Assembly (NCBI GenBank): GCA_017415185.1
Contig: JAFQHZ010000006.1
Location: forward strand, 62,001 to 126,000
Length of the DNA: 64,000 nucleotides
Direction of reading: 5' to 3'
DNA from: Candidatus Gastranaerophilales bacterium
GTDB taxonomy: Bacteria > Cyanobacteriota > Vampirovibrionia > Gastranaerophilales > Gastranaerophilaceae
Shown piece by piece: positions 17,561 to 25,503 of this stretch (positions are counted from its first letter, which is position 1; every line of letters starts with the position of its first letter). The notes below the pieces were generated by a model, which did no database searches, was not told the origin of the DNA, and worked only from the letters and a program-made list of their open reading frames with translations. The position numbers and the translations under genes were made by a program.

Positions 17561-18154
17561 TTATTTAGATATTACAAAAACAACTTCTTGAGAAAAGAAA
17601 TTTGCAATATGCCTAATGAAAAATCCACTTCTTGATTTTTCTCTTGTTAAATAAACAGATTTTTCAATTTTTATATCTCTTTTTTTGCAAAATTCAAAAA
17701 AATCGCCAATAGTTAAAAGGTGAATATTTGGAGTGTCATACCATTCATAGGGTAATTGTTTTGATTTTGGCATTTTCCCCTTGAAAAACAAATAAAAACG
17801 GACTCTCCAATATGCAAAATTAGGAAAAGAAACTATTCCTTTTTTTGCAACTCTAAGCATTTCATATATAACAAATTCAGGATTTTTTGTCGATTGCAAA
17901 GTTTTATTTAAAATTGCATAATCATAAGTTTTATCTTGGAATTCTTCCAATCCTTTGTCTAAATCCCCCTGAACAACGCTTAAGCCCTTACTTAAAGCCT
18001 CCAAAACACTATCCTGATTGATTTCTATCCCAAGCCCCTTGATGTCTTTTTCTTTTTTCAAAAGCTCTAATAATTCACCATTCCCACATCCTAAGTCCAA
18101 AACACGGGAATTTTTTTCTATCAACTCGCATACAACTTTATAATTTAAATTCAT
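17561..18154 (-). CDS. metW: methionine biosynthesis protein MetW
   Basis: A 197-residue class I SAM-methyltransferase-fold protein with VLDLGCGNGELL, DYAILNKTLQ and the MetW-specific segment FPNFAYWRVRFYLFFKGKMP followed by LPYEWYDTPN. MetW accompanies MetX and is reported to support homoserine acylation in organisms with this gene pair. It starts two bases after the metX stop, so the two are translated together. Confidence 0.93.
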   Translation of the reverse strand: MNLNYKVVCELIEKNSRVLDLGCGNGELLELLKKEKDIKGLGIEINQDSVLEALSKGLSVVQGDLDKGLEEFQDKTYDYAILNKTLQSTKNPEFVIYEMLRVAKKGIVSFPNFAYWRVRFYLFFKGKMPKSKQLPYEWYDTPNIHLLTIGDFFEFCKKRDIKIEKSVYLTREKSRSGFFIRHIANFFSQEVVFVISK

Positions 18155-18155
18155 T

Positions 18156-19250
18156 TTAGCCTTTCAAAAAACTTTTTATAATTTTTGTCTGCTTTTCAAA
18201 TTCCAACAAAAATGCGTCATGTCCACATTTACTCTCTAATTCAACAAAAGAAACATCTTTATTAGATTTAATTAAAGAATTAACAATTTGTTTAGATTGA
18301 GTGGTTGTAAAAAGCCAATCTGTTGAAAAAGAAATTATCAAAAAACGAGAATTTGAATTTTTAAAAGCTTCTTCAAGAGAACCATGTTCTTTAATTGGGT
18401 CGTAATAATCAACCGCTTTTGTGATATACAAATAGCTATTTGCGTCAAACCTATCAACAAAAACTTGACCTTGGTGTTGCAAATAGCTTTCAACTTGGAA
18501 ATCAATTCCAAAATCAAAACTTGGCGAATCTTTAAATTCTCTTCCAAATTTTTTATACATTGCTTCTTCACAAAGATAAGTTATATGCCCAATCATTCTT
18601 GCAATAGACAAGCCAGAAGAAGGGTTTTCGCCATCATAATAATTGCCATTATTAAAATTGTTGTCTGTTAATATTGCATTTCGAGCAACAGCATTAAAAG
18701 CAATCCCTTGCGCATTCAATCTTGCACTTGTAGCAATTAAAATTGTTGATTTAACTAATTTTGGATATCTAATTGACCATTCAATCGCCTGCATTCCGCC
18801 CATCGAGCCTCCTGCAACAATTATTTTTTCAATTCCCAAATAATCAATCAATTTTTTTTGAACATCAACAATATCTTCAATTGTTATAACAGGAAAATCA
18901 AGAGCATAGGGCTTATTTGTCTCAGGATTAATCGAAGCAGGACCAGTCGTTCCATAACATCCACCCAAAACATTTGAAGAAATGATAAAATATTTATCAG
19001 TATCAAAAGCTTTGCCTGAGCCAATCATATCATCCCACCAGCCAACTTTTCCAGTGTCTTTATGTTTATATGCAGCATGGGCGCTTCCTGTTAGCGCATG
19101 AAGGACCAATATTGCGTTATCTTTGTTTTCGTTTAATTTTCCATAAGTCTCATACGCAATATCAATATTTGAAAGCACTTTGCCTGATTTAAGAGTTGTC
19201 GGCTCTTTAATTTTTAAAATCTTAGTTTCAGAAAATTCTATATTACCCAT
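18156..19250 (-). CDS. metX: homoserine O-acyltransferase
   Basis: A 364-residue alpha/beta hydrolase with the nucleophile S149 in AGGSMGGMQ and the acid and base near the C-terminus in STDWLF and KCGHDAFL. LHALTGSAHA and GWWDDMIGSGKAFDTD are MetX hallmarks. It activates homoserine by O-acetylation (or succinylation; the donor is not certain from sequence) as the first committed step to methionine. It forms the classic metX-metW pair. Confidence 0.93.
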   Translation of the reverse strand: MGNIEFSETKILKIKEPTTLKSGKVLSNIDIAYETYGKLNENKDNAILVLHALTGSAHAAYKHKDTGKVGWWDDMIGSGKAFDTDKYFIISSNVLGGCYGTTGPASINPETNKPYALDFPVITIEDIVDVQKKLIDYLGIEKIIVAGGSMGGMQAIEWSIRYPKLVKSTILIATSARLNAQGIAFNAVARNAILTDNNFNNGNYYDGENPSSGLSIARMIGHITYLCEEAMYKKFGREFKDSPSFDFGIDFQVESYLQHQGQVFVDRFDANSYLYITKAVDYYDPIKEHGSLEEAFKNSNSRFLIISFSTDWLFTTTQSKQIVNSLIKSNKDVSFVELESKCGHDAFLLEFEKQTKIIKSFLKG

Positions 19251-19346
19251 ATTTTCATTTTACCATCTCAAACCAAAGTATAAAATATATTAACTATTGT
19301 ATAATTTTTTAAAAAAATACTTCAGTTTATAAAATTTGTGCCGTTA

Positions 19347-19355
19347 TGTTAAAAT
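19347..19355 (+). promoter_or_regulatory. extended -10 promoter for the HD-GYP-like gene
   Basis: TGTTAAAAT is a TGn-TAAAAT element 26 bases before the ATG. It lies in the loop of a 6-bp inverted repeat, TGTGCC (19337-19342) with GGCACA (19362-19367), which could be an operator. Confidence 0.4.
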
Positions 19356-19380
19356 ATAAGTGGCACAGGATTGGGTATTT

Positions 19381-20670
19381 ATGAGCAAAACCAGGAAAGT
19401 AAAAGAACAAAACAATTCTTCAATGTATCAAAGAAGTATAAATTTACTTGAAGATGACCCGCTTGAGGAAATTTTTGCGCTTAATTTGGGCGATTTTTTA
19501 ACAGAACACTTAATAAATCCCGAATTTGCAGACAAAATTTCTAAAAAAGCCAAAGATAAAGACAAAAAAGAAAGCCTAAAAGAGCAACTTGGCGAATTAA
19601 TATCAATATATTCAATTGACAACACTCTTAGCCTTTTAGGATTTGAAAACAACGAAGATTTCGTAATTTATAATTCTATTGCAAAAACAGTTAAATTAAT
19701 GCTAAATCTTGTAGAGTGCAATATCTTTTTAGCGAAGAAAAATGAAGCTTTGCGCCATGCAGGTTCATCAGACGAAGAATTATCAAACGAAAACATCACC
19801 GAATATATTAAAGAAGTTATGGAAATCGAACATGAAAGAATTATCGAAACAAACGAAGTTCAAATTTCGCTCTTTCCAATGAAAAACAACTTCGAATGTA
19901 TCGGCGTTATCGAAATAATAAGAAAAATCGAACGTCCGCTTGAATTTGAATATGCAGATTTAATTCAAAATATGGCAGGATTATTTGTAACTTCGCTTGG
20001 GCTTCAAAAGCTAATCGACGAAGTAAAAAGATTATTGTCGCTTGATAATGTTGCAATATTAGAACTTCAAAATCTAAGAGCGCAATTAACAGCAATTATC
20101 GGAGATTTAGGTGATCAACAACAATCCTTTGTTGAAAAATTAGCTTACGCTTCAGATTTAAAAGGACAATATAAAAGAACGCACTCAAACGAATGTGCCG
20201 AATTATCAAGAGAAATTTGCCATCATTTAGGATTAAACGAAAAAACAACAGATTTAATATATTACGCTGGTTTACTTCAAAATATCGGCAAAATCACACT
20301 ATCAGAAGAGTTATTTACCAAAAAAGATAAATTGACCGATGCAGAATGGAACGAACTCAAAAATTCTCCTAATGTTGGGGTTGATTTATTGATGAATATT
20401 AACTTTATGTCTGAAGTTGTTCCATACATTAATTATCAACAAGAAAGATATAATGGCGGTGGATATCCAGAAGGATTAAAAGGAAATTCAATTCCATTAG
20501 GCTCTAGAATCATAGCTCTTGCAGGTGCATATTGCGCATTAACGCAAGATAGAGCACATAGAAAAGCAATGACAAACGAAGAAGCTTTAAAGATAATCAA
20601 AGAAGAATCGGGAATTAAATGGGATCCAACTATTGTTGAAGTTTTATTAGAAATTAAAAAGACCGCATAA
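19381..20670 (+). CDS. GAF-like plus degenerate HD-GYP domain protein
   Basis: 429 residues from the ATG at 19381. Residues about 90-210 look like a GAF-type sensor and 225-429 follow the HD-GYP fold (THSNECAEL, GLLQNIGKI, ERYNGGGYPEGL, IIALAGAYCAL). The metal-binding residues are replaced: the HD dyad is Q300-N301, the HP histidine is N or S in KNSP, the HH pair is Q353-Q354, and the later Asp residues are missing (AGAYCAL). Only the GYP motif is intact. It is therefore unlikely to hydrolyse c-di-GMP and may serve as a nucleotide sensor or scaffold. Its stop lies inside a terminator hairpin. Confidence 0.75.
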   Translation: MSKTRKVKEQNNSSMYQRSINLLEDDPLEEIFALNLGDFLTEHLINPEFADKISKKAKDKDKKESLKEQLGELISIYSIDNTLSLLGFENNEDFVIYNSIAKTVKLMLNLVECNIFLAKKNEALRHAGSSDEELSNENITEYIKEVMEIEHERIIETNEVQISLFPMKNNFECIGVIEIIRKIERPLEFEYADLIQNMAGLFVTSLGLQKLIDEVKRLLSLDNVAILELQNLRAQLTAIIGDLGDQQQSFVEKLAYASDLKGQYKRTHSNECAELSREICHHLGLNEKTTDLIYYAGLLQNIGKITLSEELFTKKDKLTDAEWNELKNSPNVGVDLLMNINFMSEVVPYINYQQERYNGGGYPEGLKGNSIPLGSRIIALAGAYCALTQDRAHRKAMTNEEALKIIKEESGIKWDPTIVEVLLEIKKTA

Positions 20671-20681
20671 GCGGTCTTTTT
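20656..20681. terminator. bidirectional terminator
   Basis: AAAAAGACCGC, loop ATAA, GCGGTCTTTTT. The stop codon of the HD-GYP-like gene lies in the loop. An almost identical hairpin occurs at 21732-21757 and a longer relative at 47854-47888. Confidence 0.9.
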
Positions 20682-20694
20682 AATTTAAACAATT

Positions 20695-21342
20695 TTATCT
20701 ACTGCTGCATTTCCAAACCCCATTAAAATCCAAAGATGCAGAATATTTTTCCCCATATCTACCATTTTCTGGATGAAAATATTCAGAAGCACTAAAATAC
20801 TTAAGTTTTTGATCAATAAATTGGATTGTTTTTAAATATTCGTTGTTAGCTGCACCTTGTTCAAATTCATTTATAATAATTCTACTGCCAAATAAGCAAA
20901 CATATCTTGTTGCACCATTAGACATTTTTCCAGAAATTATTTTTCCACGACCAGGAATATCTTCAGCTTTAACTTCTGTTAAATCTTTTAATAAATCTTC
21001 AATTTTTGGAGCTCTTCCTTCATCATCAAAATAACCAAATTTCTTAAATGACTCAAAAAAAGATTGGCATTTTTGCCCTACGAAAGTATCGCTATCAAAT
21101 AAATCTTGCAGTTTTACACCAGCTTTTTGAGCAATTTTAACATCATCCGATGCTTTGTCAGCTCTGCCATTTAAAACATGACATATTGTCGCCATTCCTG
21201 CAACAGCTAAACCAGCCAAAGCAAGAGTCAGTTTCTTTTTATCGCCTTTTTGCTCGGATGTTACTTCTTTTTTTGCTTCAGTAACATTTTTTGTTGACGA
21301 AAAAGAAACTTGAGAAGCTGAATTAATGCTTTCTATACTCAT
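20695..21342 (-). CDS. unknown tagged protein with one hydrophobic segment
   Basis: 215 residues starting MSIESINSASQVSFSS, which carries the SF tag at 12-16. A Lys-rich stretch precedes a hydrophobic segment at about 38-55 (LTLALAGLAVAGMATI), likely a membrane anchor. The rest is mixed alpha/beta with a Phe/Tyr-rich C-terminus. GGAAAGG precedes the ATG. Its tail (FGYFDDEGRAPKIEDLLKDL) resembles a segment of the next tagged gene (GIFDEDLRVKSFDDLKQNL), which suggests a shared domain. I do not recognise a family. Confidence 0.55.
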   Translation of the reverse strand: MSIESINSASQVSFSSTKNVTEAKKEVTSEQKGDKKKLTLALAGLAVAGMATICHVLNGRADKASDDVKIAQKAGVKLQDLFDSDTFVGQKCQSFFESFKKFGYFDDEGRAPKIEDLLKDLTEVKAEDIPGRGKIISGKMSNGATRYVCLFGSRIIINEFEQGAANNEYLKTIQFIDQKLKYFSASEYFHPENGRYGEKYSASLDFNGVWKCSSR

Positions 21343-21441
21343 GTAAAACCTTTCCTAATCAGCCGTTATATCTACATAAAACACAACTATTAAATTATCT
21401 TGCTAATATTTTACCAAAATTTTACAAATTTTAATAGTTAT

Positions 21442-21502
21442 TGGCTATTATTTATATGCTAATGGCTGTTAGAAATAGGTAATATAGTTTATATAATACC
21501 TA
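21442..21502 (+). promoter_or_regulatory. promoter with palindromic operator of the XRE gene
   Basis: Arms TAGGTAATATA (21476-21486) and TATAATACCTA (21492-21502) form a palindrome with one mismatch. The right arm contains a TATAAT -10 ending 10 bp before the ATG, so the mRNA should be nearly leaderless. Upstream, TGGCTATTA (21442) and TGGCTGTTA (21463) repeat at 21 bp, two helical turns. This is a plausible autoregulatory operator. Confidence 0.5.
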
Positions 21503-21507
21503 CTAAT

Positions 21508-21732
21508 ATGGATTTAAACAAAGATATCGAGAAAAAATTTGGTGCAAAATTAGCATATATTAGAAAATCTAAAAGGCTTTCTCAAATGAAATTAGCCGAA
21601 ATTGTTAATATGAATTTTAACCATATTGGTCAAATTGAACGTGGAGAAGCGAATGTCGCAATTAGAACAATGAAACTTTTAGCTAATGCTCTTGGTGTTA
21701 AATTAAGCGTTTTATTTGATTTTAAGTTTTAA
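21508..21732 (+). CDS. XRE-family transcriptional regulator
   Basis: A 74-residue protein that is almost entirely a Cro/CI helix-turn-helix: LAYIRKSKRLSQMKLAEI, then NFNHIGQIERGE and MKLLANALGV. It lacks any sensor domain. There is no Shine-Dalgarno before the ATG and the -10 is only 10 bp upstream, so translation is probably leaderless. The palindrome covering the promoter suggests self-repression. It sits between two minus-strand tagged genes, bounded by terminators. Confidence 0.85.
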   Translation: MDLNKDIEKKFGAKLAYIRKSKRLSQMKLAEIVNMNFNHIGQIERGEANVAIRTMKLLANALGVKLSVLFDFKF

Positions 21733-21757
21733 AAAAGACCGCTTAAGCGGTCTTTTT
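21732..21757. terminator. bidirectional terminator
   Basis: AAAAAGACCGC, loop TTAA, GCGGTCTTTTT, shared by the convergent XRE gene and the tagged gene whose stop codon overlaps its right arm. Confidence 0.9.
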
Positions 21758-22760
21758 AATATATTTTTATTGAATCTTTTTCATCAAAAAAATTATTCCA
21801 GCCACTAAAACCAAGTCCAACTACTTTATCATCCTCGATTCTTACGCTGAGCGCTTTATCGTATCCTCTTCCGTTATCTCCACCAAAAGAAACAATTGCA
21901 GACAATTTGCCGTCTTCTTGAAAAGAAAACACAGTTGCGGTCTTTTGATAGACTTCCGTAACGGAACAAATTTTTCCATTTTTGCATACAATTTGTCTAT
22001 CAAAACCATCTAATGTTACACCTTCAAAAGCTTCAACGCCATGGGTTTTGGTTGTTACTTTAATATCGAATAAGTTTTGTTTTAAATCATCAAAACTTTT
22101 TACTCTTAAATCTTCGTCGAAAATTCCTGTTTTTTTATATGATTGAAATGCAAGATTTAACTCGTTTTGCGCCATTTGAGGAGTCTGAAACTCTTTTCCT
22201 GTAAAATCAACAATTTTTTTATCTAAAATTTCACCAGTTTGAGGATTTCTTGTAATCTTTTCATAGCAATCTTCTTTGGAGCCTGGGATATAAGTTTTCC
22301 TGATGCTTTCTTGACTGCATTGCCAAGCATCTTTTCTCCTGTGAGCCTTTGCATATAAATCACCCAAAAAGCCTTCGCTTTGGTCTTCATATCTTCTTGT
22401 AATATTATTTCTTTCAATATTAGTTTGCGCAACGACCCTTCTTAAATCCGCTCCAGTTTTATAAATTTGCATATTGCCATCTTCATTTTCATAAACTTTT
22501 CTTGAAACTGGCGCATATTTTGTTGAGCTAATCAAATTTCCATTTTTCATTTTTATAACAAAAATGCCATGCTCATTCGCAACGACTGCCGTTCCTGTTT
22601 TTGTATCAGGATTGAAGCTTGCAAGCTTTTTAATTATTTTATCGTTATCGCAAAGTAAAGGTTGAGAACCTTGTTTTTTATCCTTTTTTTCAACTCTAAT
22701 TGGATTAACTTTTGCACAAAAAGAAGTTTGAGAAATATTATCAATTTTATTTATATACAT
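21756..22760 (-). CDS. unknown tagged protein
   Basis: 334 residues from the ATG at 22760, which has AAGGA seven bases upstream; a longer reading frame adds only a non-homologous hydrophobic leader. The N-terminus MYINKIDNISQTSFCAK carries the tag at 12-16. The rest looks beta-rich with repeated [DN]GK turns (VKNGN-like, CKNGKIC, QEDGKLSAI), reminiscent of MORN/YwqK-type strands. It has no signal peptide and no membrane segment. Function unknown. Confidence 0.55.
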   Translation of the reverse strand: MYINKIDNISQTSFCAKVNPIRVEKKDKKQGSQPLLCDNDKIIKKLASFNPDTKTGTAVVANEHGIFVIKMKNGNLISSTKYAPVSRKVYENEDGNMQIYKTGADLRRVVAQTNIERNNITRRYEDQSEGFLGDLYAKAHRRKDAWQCSQESIRKTYIPGSKEDCYEKITRNPQTGEILDKKIVDFTGKEFQTPQMAQNELNLAFQSYKKTGIFDEDLRVKSFDDLKQNLFDIKVTTKTHGVEAFEGVTLDGFDRQIVCKNGKICSVTEVYQKTATVFSFQEDGKLSAIVSFGGDNGRGYDKALSVRIEDDKVVGLGFSGWNNFFDEKDSIKIY

Positions 22761-22823
22761 AAAAATCCTTATTTTAGCTTTGCGCATACAAAACTTGTCA
22801 AAAAGAATTTTTGCCAATAATTT

Positions 22824-22848
22824 AAAAAGCAGGCAAAATGCCTGCTTT
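22824..22848 (-). terminator. terminator of the YtxH operon
   Basis: AAAGCAGGC/GCCTGCTTT stem with a five-base loop, followed on the minus strand by TTTTT. It lies just past the last gene of the three-gene envelope operon. Confidence 0.8.
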
Positions 22849-22869
22849 AACAAAATATTTTATTTATAA

Positions 22870-23142
22870 TTAAGCTTCTTGAGATTCGCTTTTTTGTTTA
22901 TCAATCATTCCTTGGATTTTGTTAATTAATTCTTCGCCTTTTTTAGCCATTTCACTTGAAATCGTTTCAGCTTTTTCTTGAATTTCTTTAACCGCACCAT
23001 GTGCTTTATCATAAGCTTTTTGAGAAGATTCTTTAATTTTTTCTCTTGTTTCTTCACCTGATTGAGGAGCTAACAAAACGCCAGTTACAGCACCAACAAT
23101 GCCACCAACGATGAAACCTGCTATAAATTTACCTGCTGACAT
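22870..23142 (-). CDS. YtxH domain protein
   Basis: A 90-residue protein with one glycine-rich hydrophobic segment (FIAGFIVGGIVGAVTGVLLAP) followed by QSGEETR and a long charged helix. This is the YtxH family pattern. YtxH proteins are small inner-membrane proteins linked to general stress; their biochemical role is unknown. It is the last gene of a three-gene minus-strand operon. Confidence 0.85.
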   Translation of the reverse strand: MSAGKFIAGFIVGGIVGAVTGVLLAPQSGEETREKIKESSQKAYDKAHGAVKEIQEKAETISSEMAKKGEELINKIQGMIDKQKSESQEA

Positions 23143-23159
23143 AATATTTTCCTTTCTTG

Positions 23160-23507
23160 TTATTTTTTAAACATATTGACACCAAAAGATATGCCTTTGA
23201 CAATTCCTTGAATAAAATCTTTTAATCTGCCGCCCAAGCAAGCGCTTAAGCCAAGAGCTGAAGCAATGCCTGTTTTAGCATTTTTAAATTTAGCATCTGC
23301 ATTATTTGCAATTGAATTGATAGATTTTGCTGCCTCTTTTAATTCTTGAAGAGTTGGCTCAATTTCTTTTTGCACACTTGTTGCAATAATGTTTGCATTA
23401 TTTGCAAGGTCTTTTAGACTAATTAAAAGTTTAATAACATAAACAGTTAATGCGCCAAGGCAAACAATAGTAACAAGTAAAAATAAAATTATTGCTTTAT
23501 CTACCAT
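23160..23507 (-). CDS. DUF948-like membrane protein
   Basis: 115 residues: an N-terminal membrane helix (AIILFLLVTIVCLGALTVYVI), a long amphipathic helix containing EIEPTLQELKEAAKSINSIANNAD, then a Gly-containing tail. This matches DUF948 proteins, which usually neighbour YtxH genes in Firmicutes and Cyanobacteria, as here. It begins 6 bp past the stop of the first YtxH gene. It probably acts at the membrane in stress or envelope organisation; no mechanism is known. Confidence 0.75.
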   Translation of the reverse strand: MVDKAIILFLLVTIVCLGALTVYVIKLLISLKDLANNANIIATSVQKEIEPTLQELKEAAKSINSIANNADAKFKNAKTGIASALGLSACLGGRLKDFIQGIVKGISFGVNMFKK

Positions 23508-23513
23508 TTCAAC

Positions 23514-23825
23514 CTACATTTCATCCACATTTGTTTCGTTATTTTTTGCTTTAGCAAGTTGACGAGCCTTCAAATAGTCATTAAATTTTTGATATGCATC
23601 TTCTATTTTTTCTTTTGAACTTTTAATGGCACACATAGCTTGCTCTTTTGCTTGAATAATTTCAGGAGAATATTTTTCTTTTAATTCGTCAATTGTCTCT
23701 TTTAATTCTTTTCTTGATTCTTCTCCTGATTTTGGCGCAAAAAGAATGCCAGCGACAATTCCGCCAACCATTCCAGCTAAAATACCCATTGCAAATCCAA
23801 ATGAGTTATCTTCTTTTTTACACAT
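23514..23825 (-). CDS. YtxH domain protein, first gene of the operon
   Basis: 103 residues with a glycine-rich membrane segment (AMGILAGMVGGIVAGILFAP), KSGEESR and a charged helix. It is a paralogue of the 22870 gene in the same operon with the DUF948 gene between them. AAAGGAGAAA gives a strong ribosome-binding site. Confidence 0.85.
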   Translation of the reverse strand: MCKKEDNSFGFAMGILAGMVGGIVAGILFAPKSGEESRKELKETIDELKEKYSPEIIQAKEQAMCAIKSSKEKIEDAYQKFNDYLKARQLAKAKNNETNVDEM

Positions 23826-23913
23826 ATTTTCTCCTTTTAAACTTGTGTTAATTATAACATTTTTTAATCAAGTTTTAAAGTAGAAGAAAGTATAAGAAAA
23901 TCAAAAAATTTAA

Positions 23914-25044
23914 TTATTTAAGCCAAACAAGCTTATCATAAATCGGATTAAAATCGGAATCGAAATCAAATTCATAGGTTCCGTTTGTTTGATGAGTTAA
24001 ATAGCAAGCTTGGGGTCTTTCTTTCTCGTCAAATGTGAAATATTTTTCAATATATCTTGTATCAGAATCAGCACTCAAGCCCAAAGCAGCTTTTTGAATT
24101 TTTGAATCACTATAACAAAAAATTTTATCAGCAGTAGTCACAAAGCCAAAAACTCTATTTTTGTTTTTGATGTATCTTATTGGCTTATTGCCAAAGGAAT
24201 ATTCTTCTTCGCTTGAAGCAAATGAACCCATTTTTATTTTTTGATTTTTAAAATAATTAACTAAATTATCTTTTTCAAACCAAAATTCTTCATCACTTGC
24301 GCAAAAGCCATTTTTTGAAGTTGTTAAGTTTGTTGAATATTTGTCCAACGCACCGTTTTCAAAACCAAATGTTTCTTTCGCAACAGTCACTCTAGAATCA
24401 AAAGACACATCAGTTGAATATTTGCTCAATTGACCATCTTTAAATTCGCAAGATACGTCTGCTTTTCCGCTTGTTGAAGAGGATTCTTTAAAACCATAAT
24501 CAATTCTAATCAATTGCCCTGTTTGCGTGTCAAAAATTCTTCTTGTTTCGCTTTTTTCGCCAATATTTTCAACAATTACAGTAAAATCAGGCTTTTTATC
24601 AATCGTTCTTGATTTATGTCCATTTTTATATTCAACCACCAAGGCTTTATCTTTTTTGCTTGAAATATCGTAAACAGTTTGCGTATTTTTAAAAGGGTCA
24701 GCACAAGCTCGAATTTTGAATTCTCCAGCATATTCAAGTTCGTTTTCAATTTCAAGCCATTTTTTTTGAGCTTCAAGTTGAATATTTTGCGTTTTGGTTA
24801 ATATCGAAGGCAATTTTTCAACAATAGATTGGGATTTCTTTTGAATATTTTTGCCACGAGCAAATGCCATATATGCTTCTTTTGACAATTGCCTTGCTTC
24901 TTGAGAAAGCTCTTTTTGTTCTTGAATTTTTGAACTGAAGCTTATTTTATCAACATCATAAACCAAATTTGGCTTCGAAAAATTCCCTCCATTGCTTGAA
25001 GAAATTGTTTTTATAGCCCCGAAATTTAAGCTTGATATTCTCAT
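23914..25044 (-). CDS. unknown tagged protein with repeated beta-strand units
   Basis: 376 residues starting MRISSLNFGA (tag at 6-10), with a second tag-like KISFSSK at 33-39. A helical stretch (40-95, EARQLSKEAYMAFARG) is followed by a beta-rich region with repeated FENGALDKYSTN / FKDGQLSKYSTD / FEKDNLVNYFKN units, resembling MORN/YwqK repeats. I choose the ATG at 25044, with GAGAGG upstream, over a TTG three bases before it. No signal peptide. Function unknown. Confidence 0.55.
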   Translation of the reverse strand: MRISSLNFGAIKTISSSNGGNFSKPNLVYDVDKISFSSKIQEQKELSQEARQLSKEAYMAFARGKNIQKKSQSIVEKLPSILTKTQNIQLEAQKKWLEIENELEYAGEFKIRACADPFKNTQTVYDISSKKDKALVVEYKNGHKSRTIDKKPDFTVIVENIGEKSETRRIFDTQTGQLIRIDYGFKESSSTSGKADVSCEFKDGQLSKYSTDVSFDSRVTVAKETFGFENGALDKYSTNLTTSKNGFCASDEEFWFEKDNLVNYFKNQKIKMGSFASSEEEYSFGNKPIRYIKNKNRVFGFVTTADKIFCYSDSKIQKAALGLSADSDTRYIEKYFTFDEKERPQACYLTHQTNGTYEFDFDSDFNPIYDKLVWLK

Positions 25045-25111
25045 CAAAAACCTCTCAAATCTATATTTTTATAATACATCAGAAAAAAATATTTTGCTTT
25101 TTAAAAAACAC

Positions 25112-25139
25112 TTGCGTTTAAAATATTTTTTGGTATTAT
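25112..25139 (+). promoter_or_regulatory. candidate promoter of tRNA-Asn
   Basis: TTGCGT (25112-25117) and TATTAT (25134-25139) are 16 bp apart. The short leader before the tRNA contains the perfect inverted repeat GTACC-CAAAA-GGTAC (25146-25160). Confidence 0.4.
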
Positions 25140-25185
25140 AAAAAAGTACCCAAAAGGTACAAATTGAATATTTAAAAAACGCTAA

Positions 25186-25257
25186 TCCTCAGTAGCTCAA
25201 TGGCGGAGCAACCGGCTGTTAACCGGTAGGTTGTTGGTTCGAGTCCAACCTGGGGAG
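25186..25257 (+). tRNA. tRNA-Asn (GTT)
   Basis: All four arms fold. The acceptor is TCCTCAG with CTGGGGA plus discriminator G; the D-stem is GCTC/GAGC; the anticodon stem ACCGG/CCGGT encloses loop CTGTTAA with anticodon GTT; the T-stem is GTTGG/CCAAC with loop TTCGAGT. CCA is not encoded. A six-T run follows at once. The 3' end and its flank are repeated twice downstream, marking it as an integration site. Confidence 0.97.
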
Positions 25258-25272
25258 TTTTTTCATGTAAAA
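25252..25272 (+). repeat. tRNA 3'-flank repeat, copy 1 (putative attachment site)
   Basis: GGGGAGTTTTTTCAT plus GTAAAA covers the last bases of tRNA-Asn and its T-run. The 15-base core recurs exactly at 26534-26548 and, lacking the first G, at 25651-25664. This is the usual arrangement when elements integrate at a tRNA 3' end. Confidence 0.6.
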
Positions 25273-25300
25273 GGCAGGGATTAACCCTGCCTTTTACATG
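25264..25300. repeat. perfect 16-bp inverted repeat
   Basis: CATGTAAAAGGCAGGG, loop ATTAA, then its exact reverse complement. It may terminate tRNA-Asn transcription or form one end of the inserted segment. It lacks a T-run after the stem. Confidence 0.8.
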
Positions 25301-25321
25301 AGAGAAGTTTCTTGTGTTTGA

Positions 25322-25351
25322 GAACCAACAAGGCGAAAGCCTTCTTGGTTC
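25322..25351. repeat. hairpin with GAAA loop ahead of the structured units
   Basis: GAACCAACAAGGC, loop GAAA, GCCTTCTTGGTTC: 13 positions with a single C-C mismatch, closing on a GNRA tetraloop. It lies 10 bases before structured unit 1 and may belong to the same RNA. Confidence 0.6.
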
Positions 25352-25361
25352 GAAGTCCAGC

Positions 25362-25495
25362 GGATTTTGATTAGGGCGGAACAGAGTTTATTTATAAACT
25401 CGTAGTGAGCCCGTCTGTTCGAGTAGATTTTTGAAGTGAAAGAAAATCTTTGATTTTCTGAAACGAAATACTAAATCTACGAGTTGTCAAAATCC
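25362..25495 (+). ncRNA. candidate structured RNA (or cruciform DNA) unit 1
   Basis: A closing helix GGATTTTGA (25362-25370) pairs with TCAAAATCC (25487-25495). Inside are GAACA (25379-25383)/TGTTC (25416-25420), a hairpin GAGTTTA (25384-25390)/TAAACTC (25395-25401), a helix GTAGATTT (25423-25430)/AAATCTAC (25473-25480) and a hairpin AGAAAATC (25441-25448)/GATTTTCT (25452-25459). GGGC (25374-25377) can pair with GCCC (25409-25412) to make a pseudoknot. Unpaired TTGAAGTGA and GAAACGAAATACT are kept in unit 2. No ORF and no known family recognised. The strand of transcription is unproven. Confidence 0.55.
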
Positions 25496-25503
25496 AAGAC
25501 AGC

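Noticed and set aside
25423-25480. Hammerhead-ribozyme-like core (TTGAARTGA, hairpin, GAAAY)
   Set aside because: The CUGANGA and GAAA-N-UH pattern of hammerheads is not met: there are extra bases in the first strand and no cleavage triplet in the right place.
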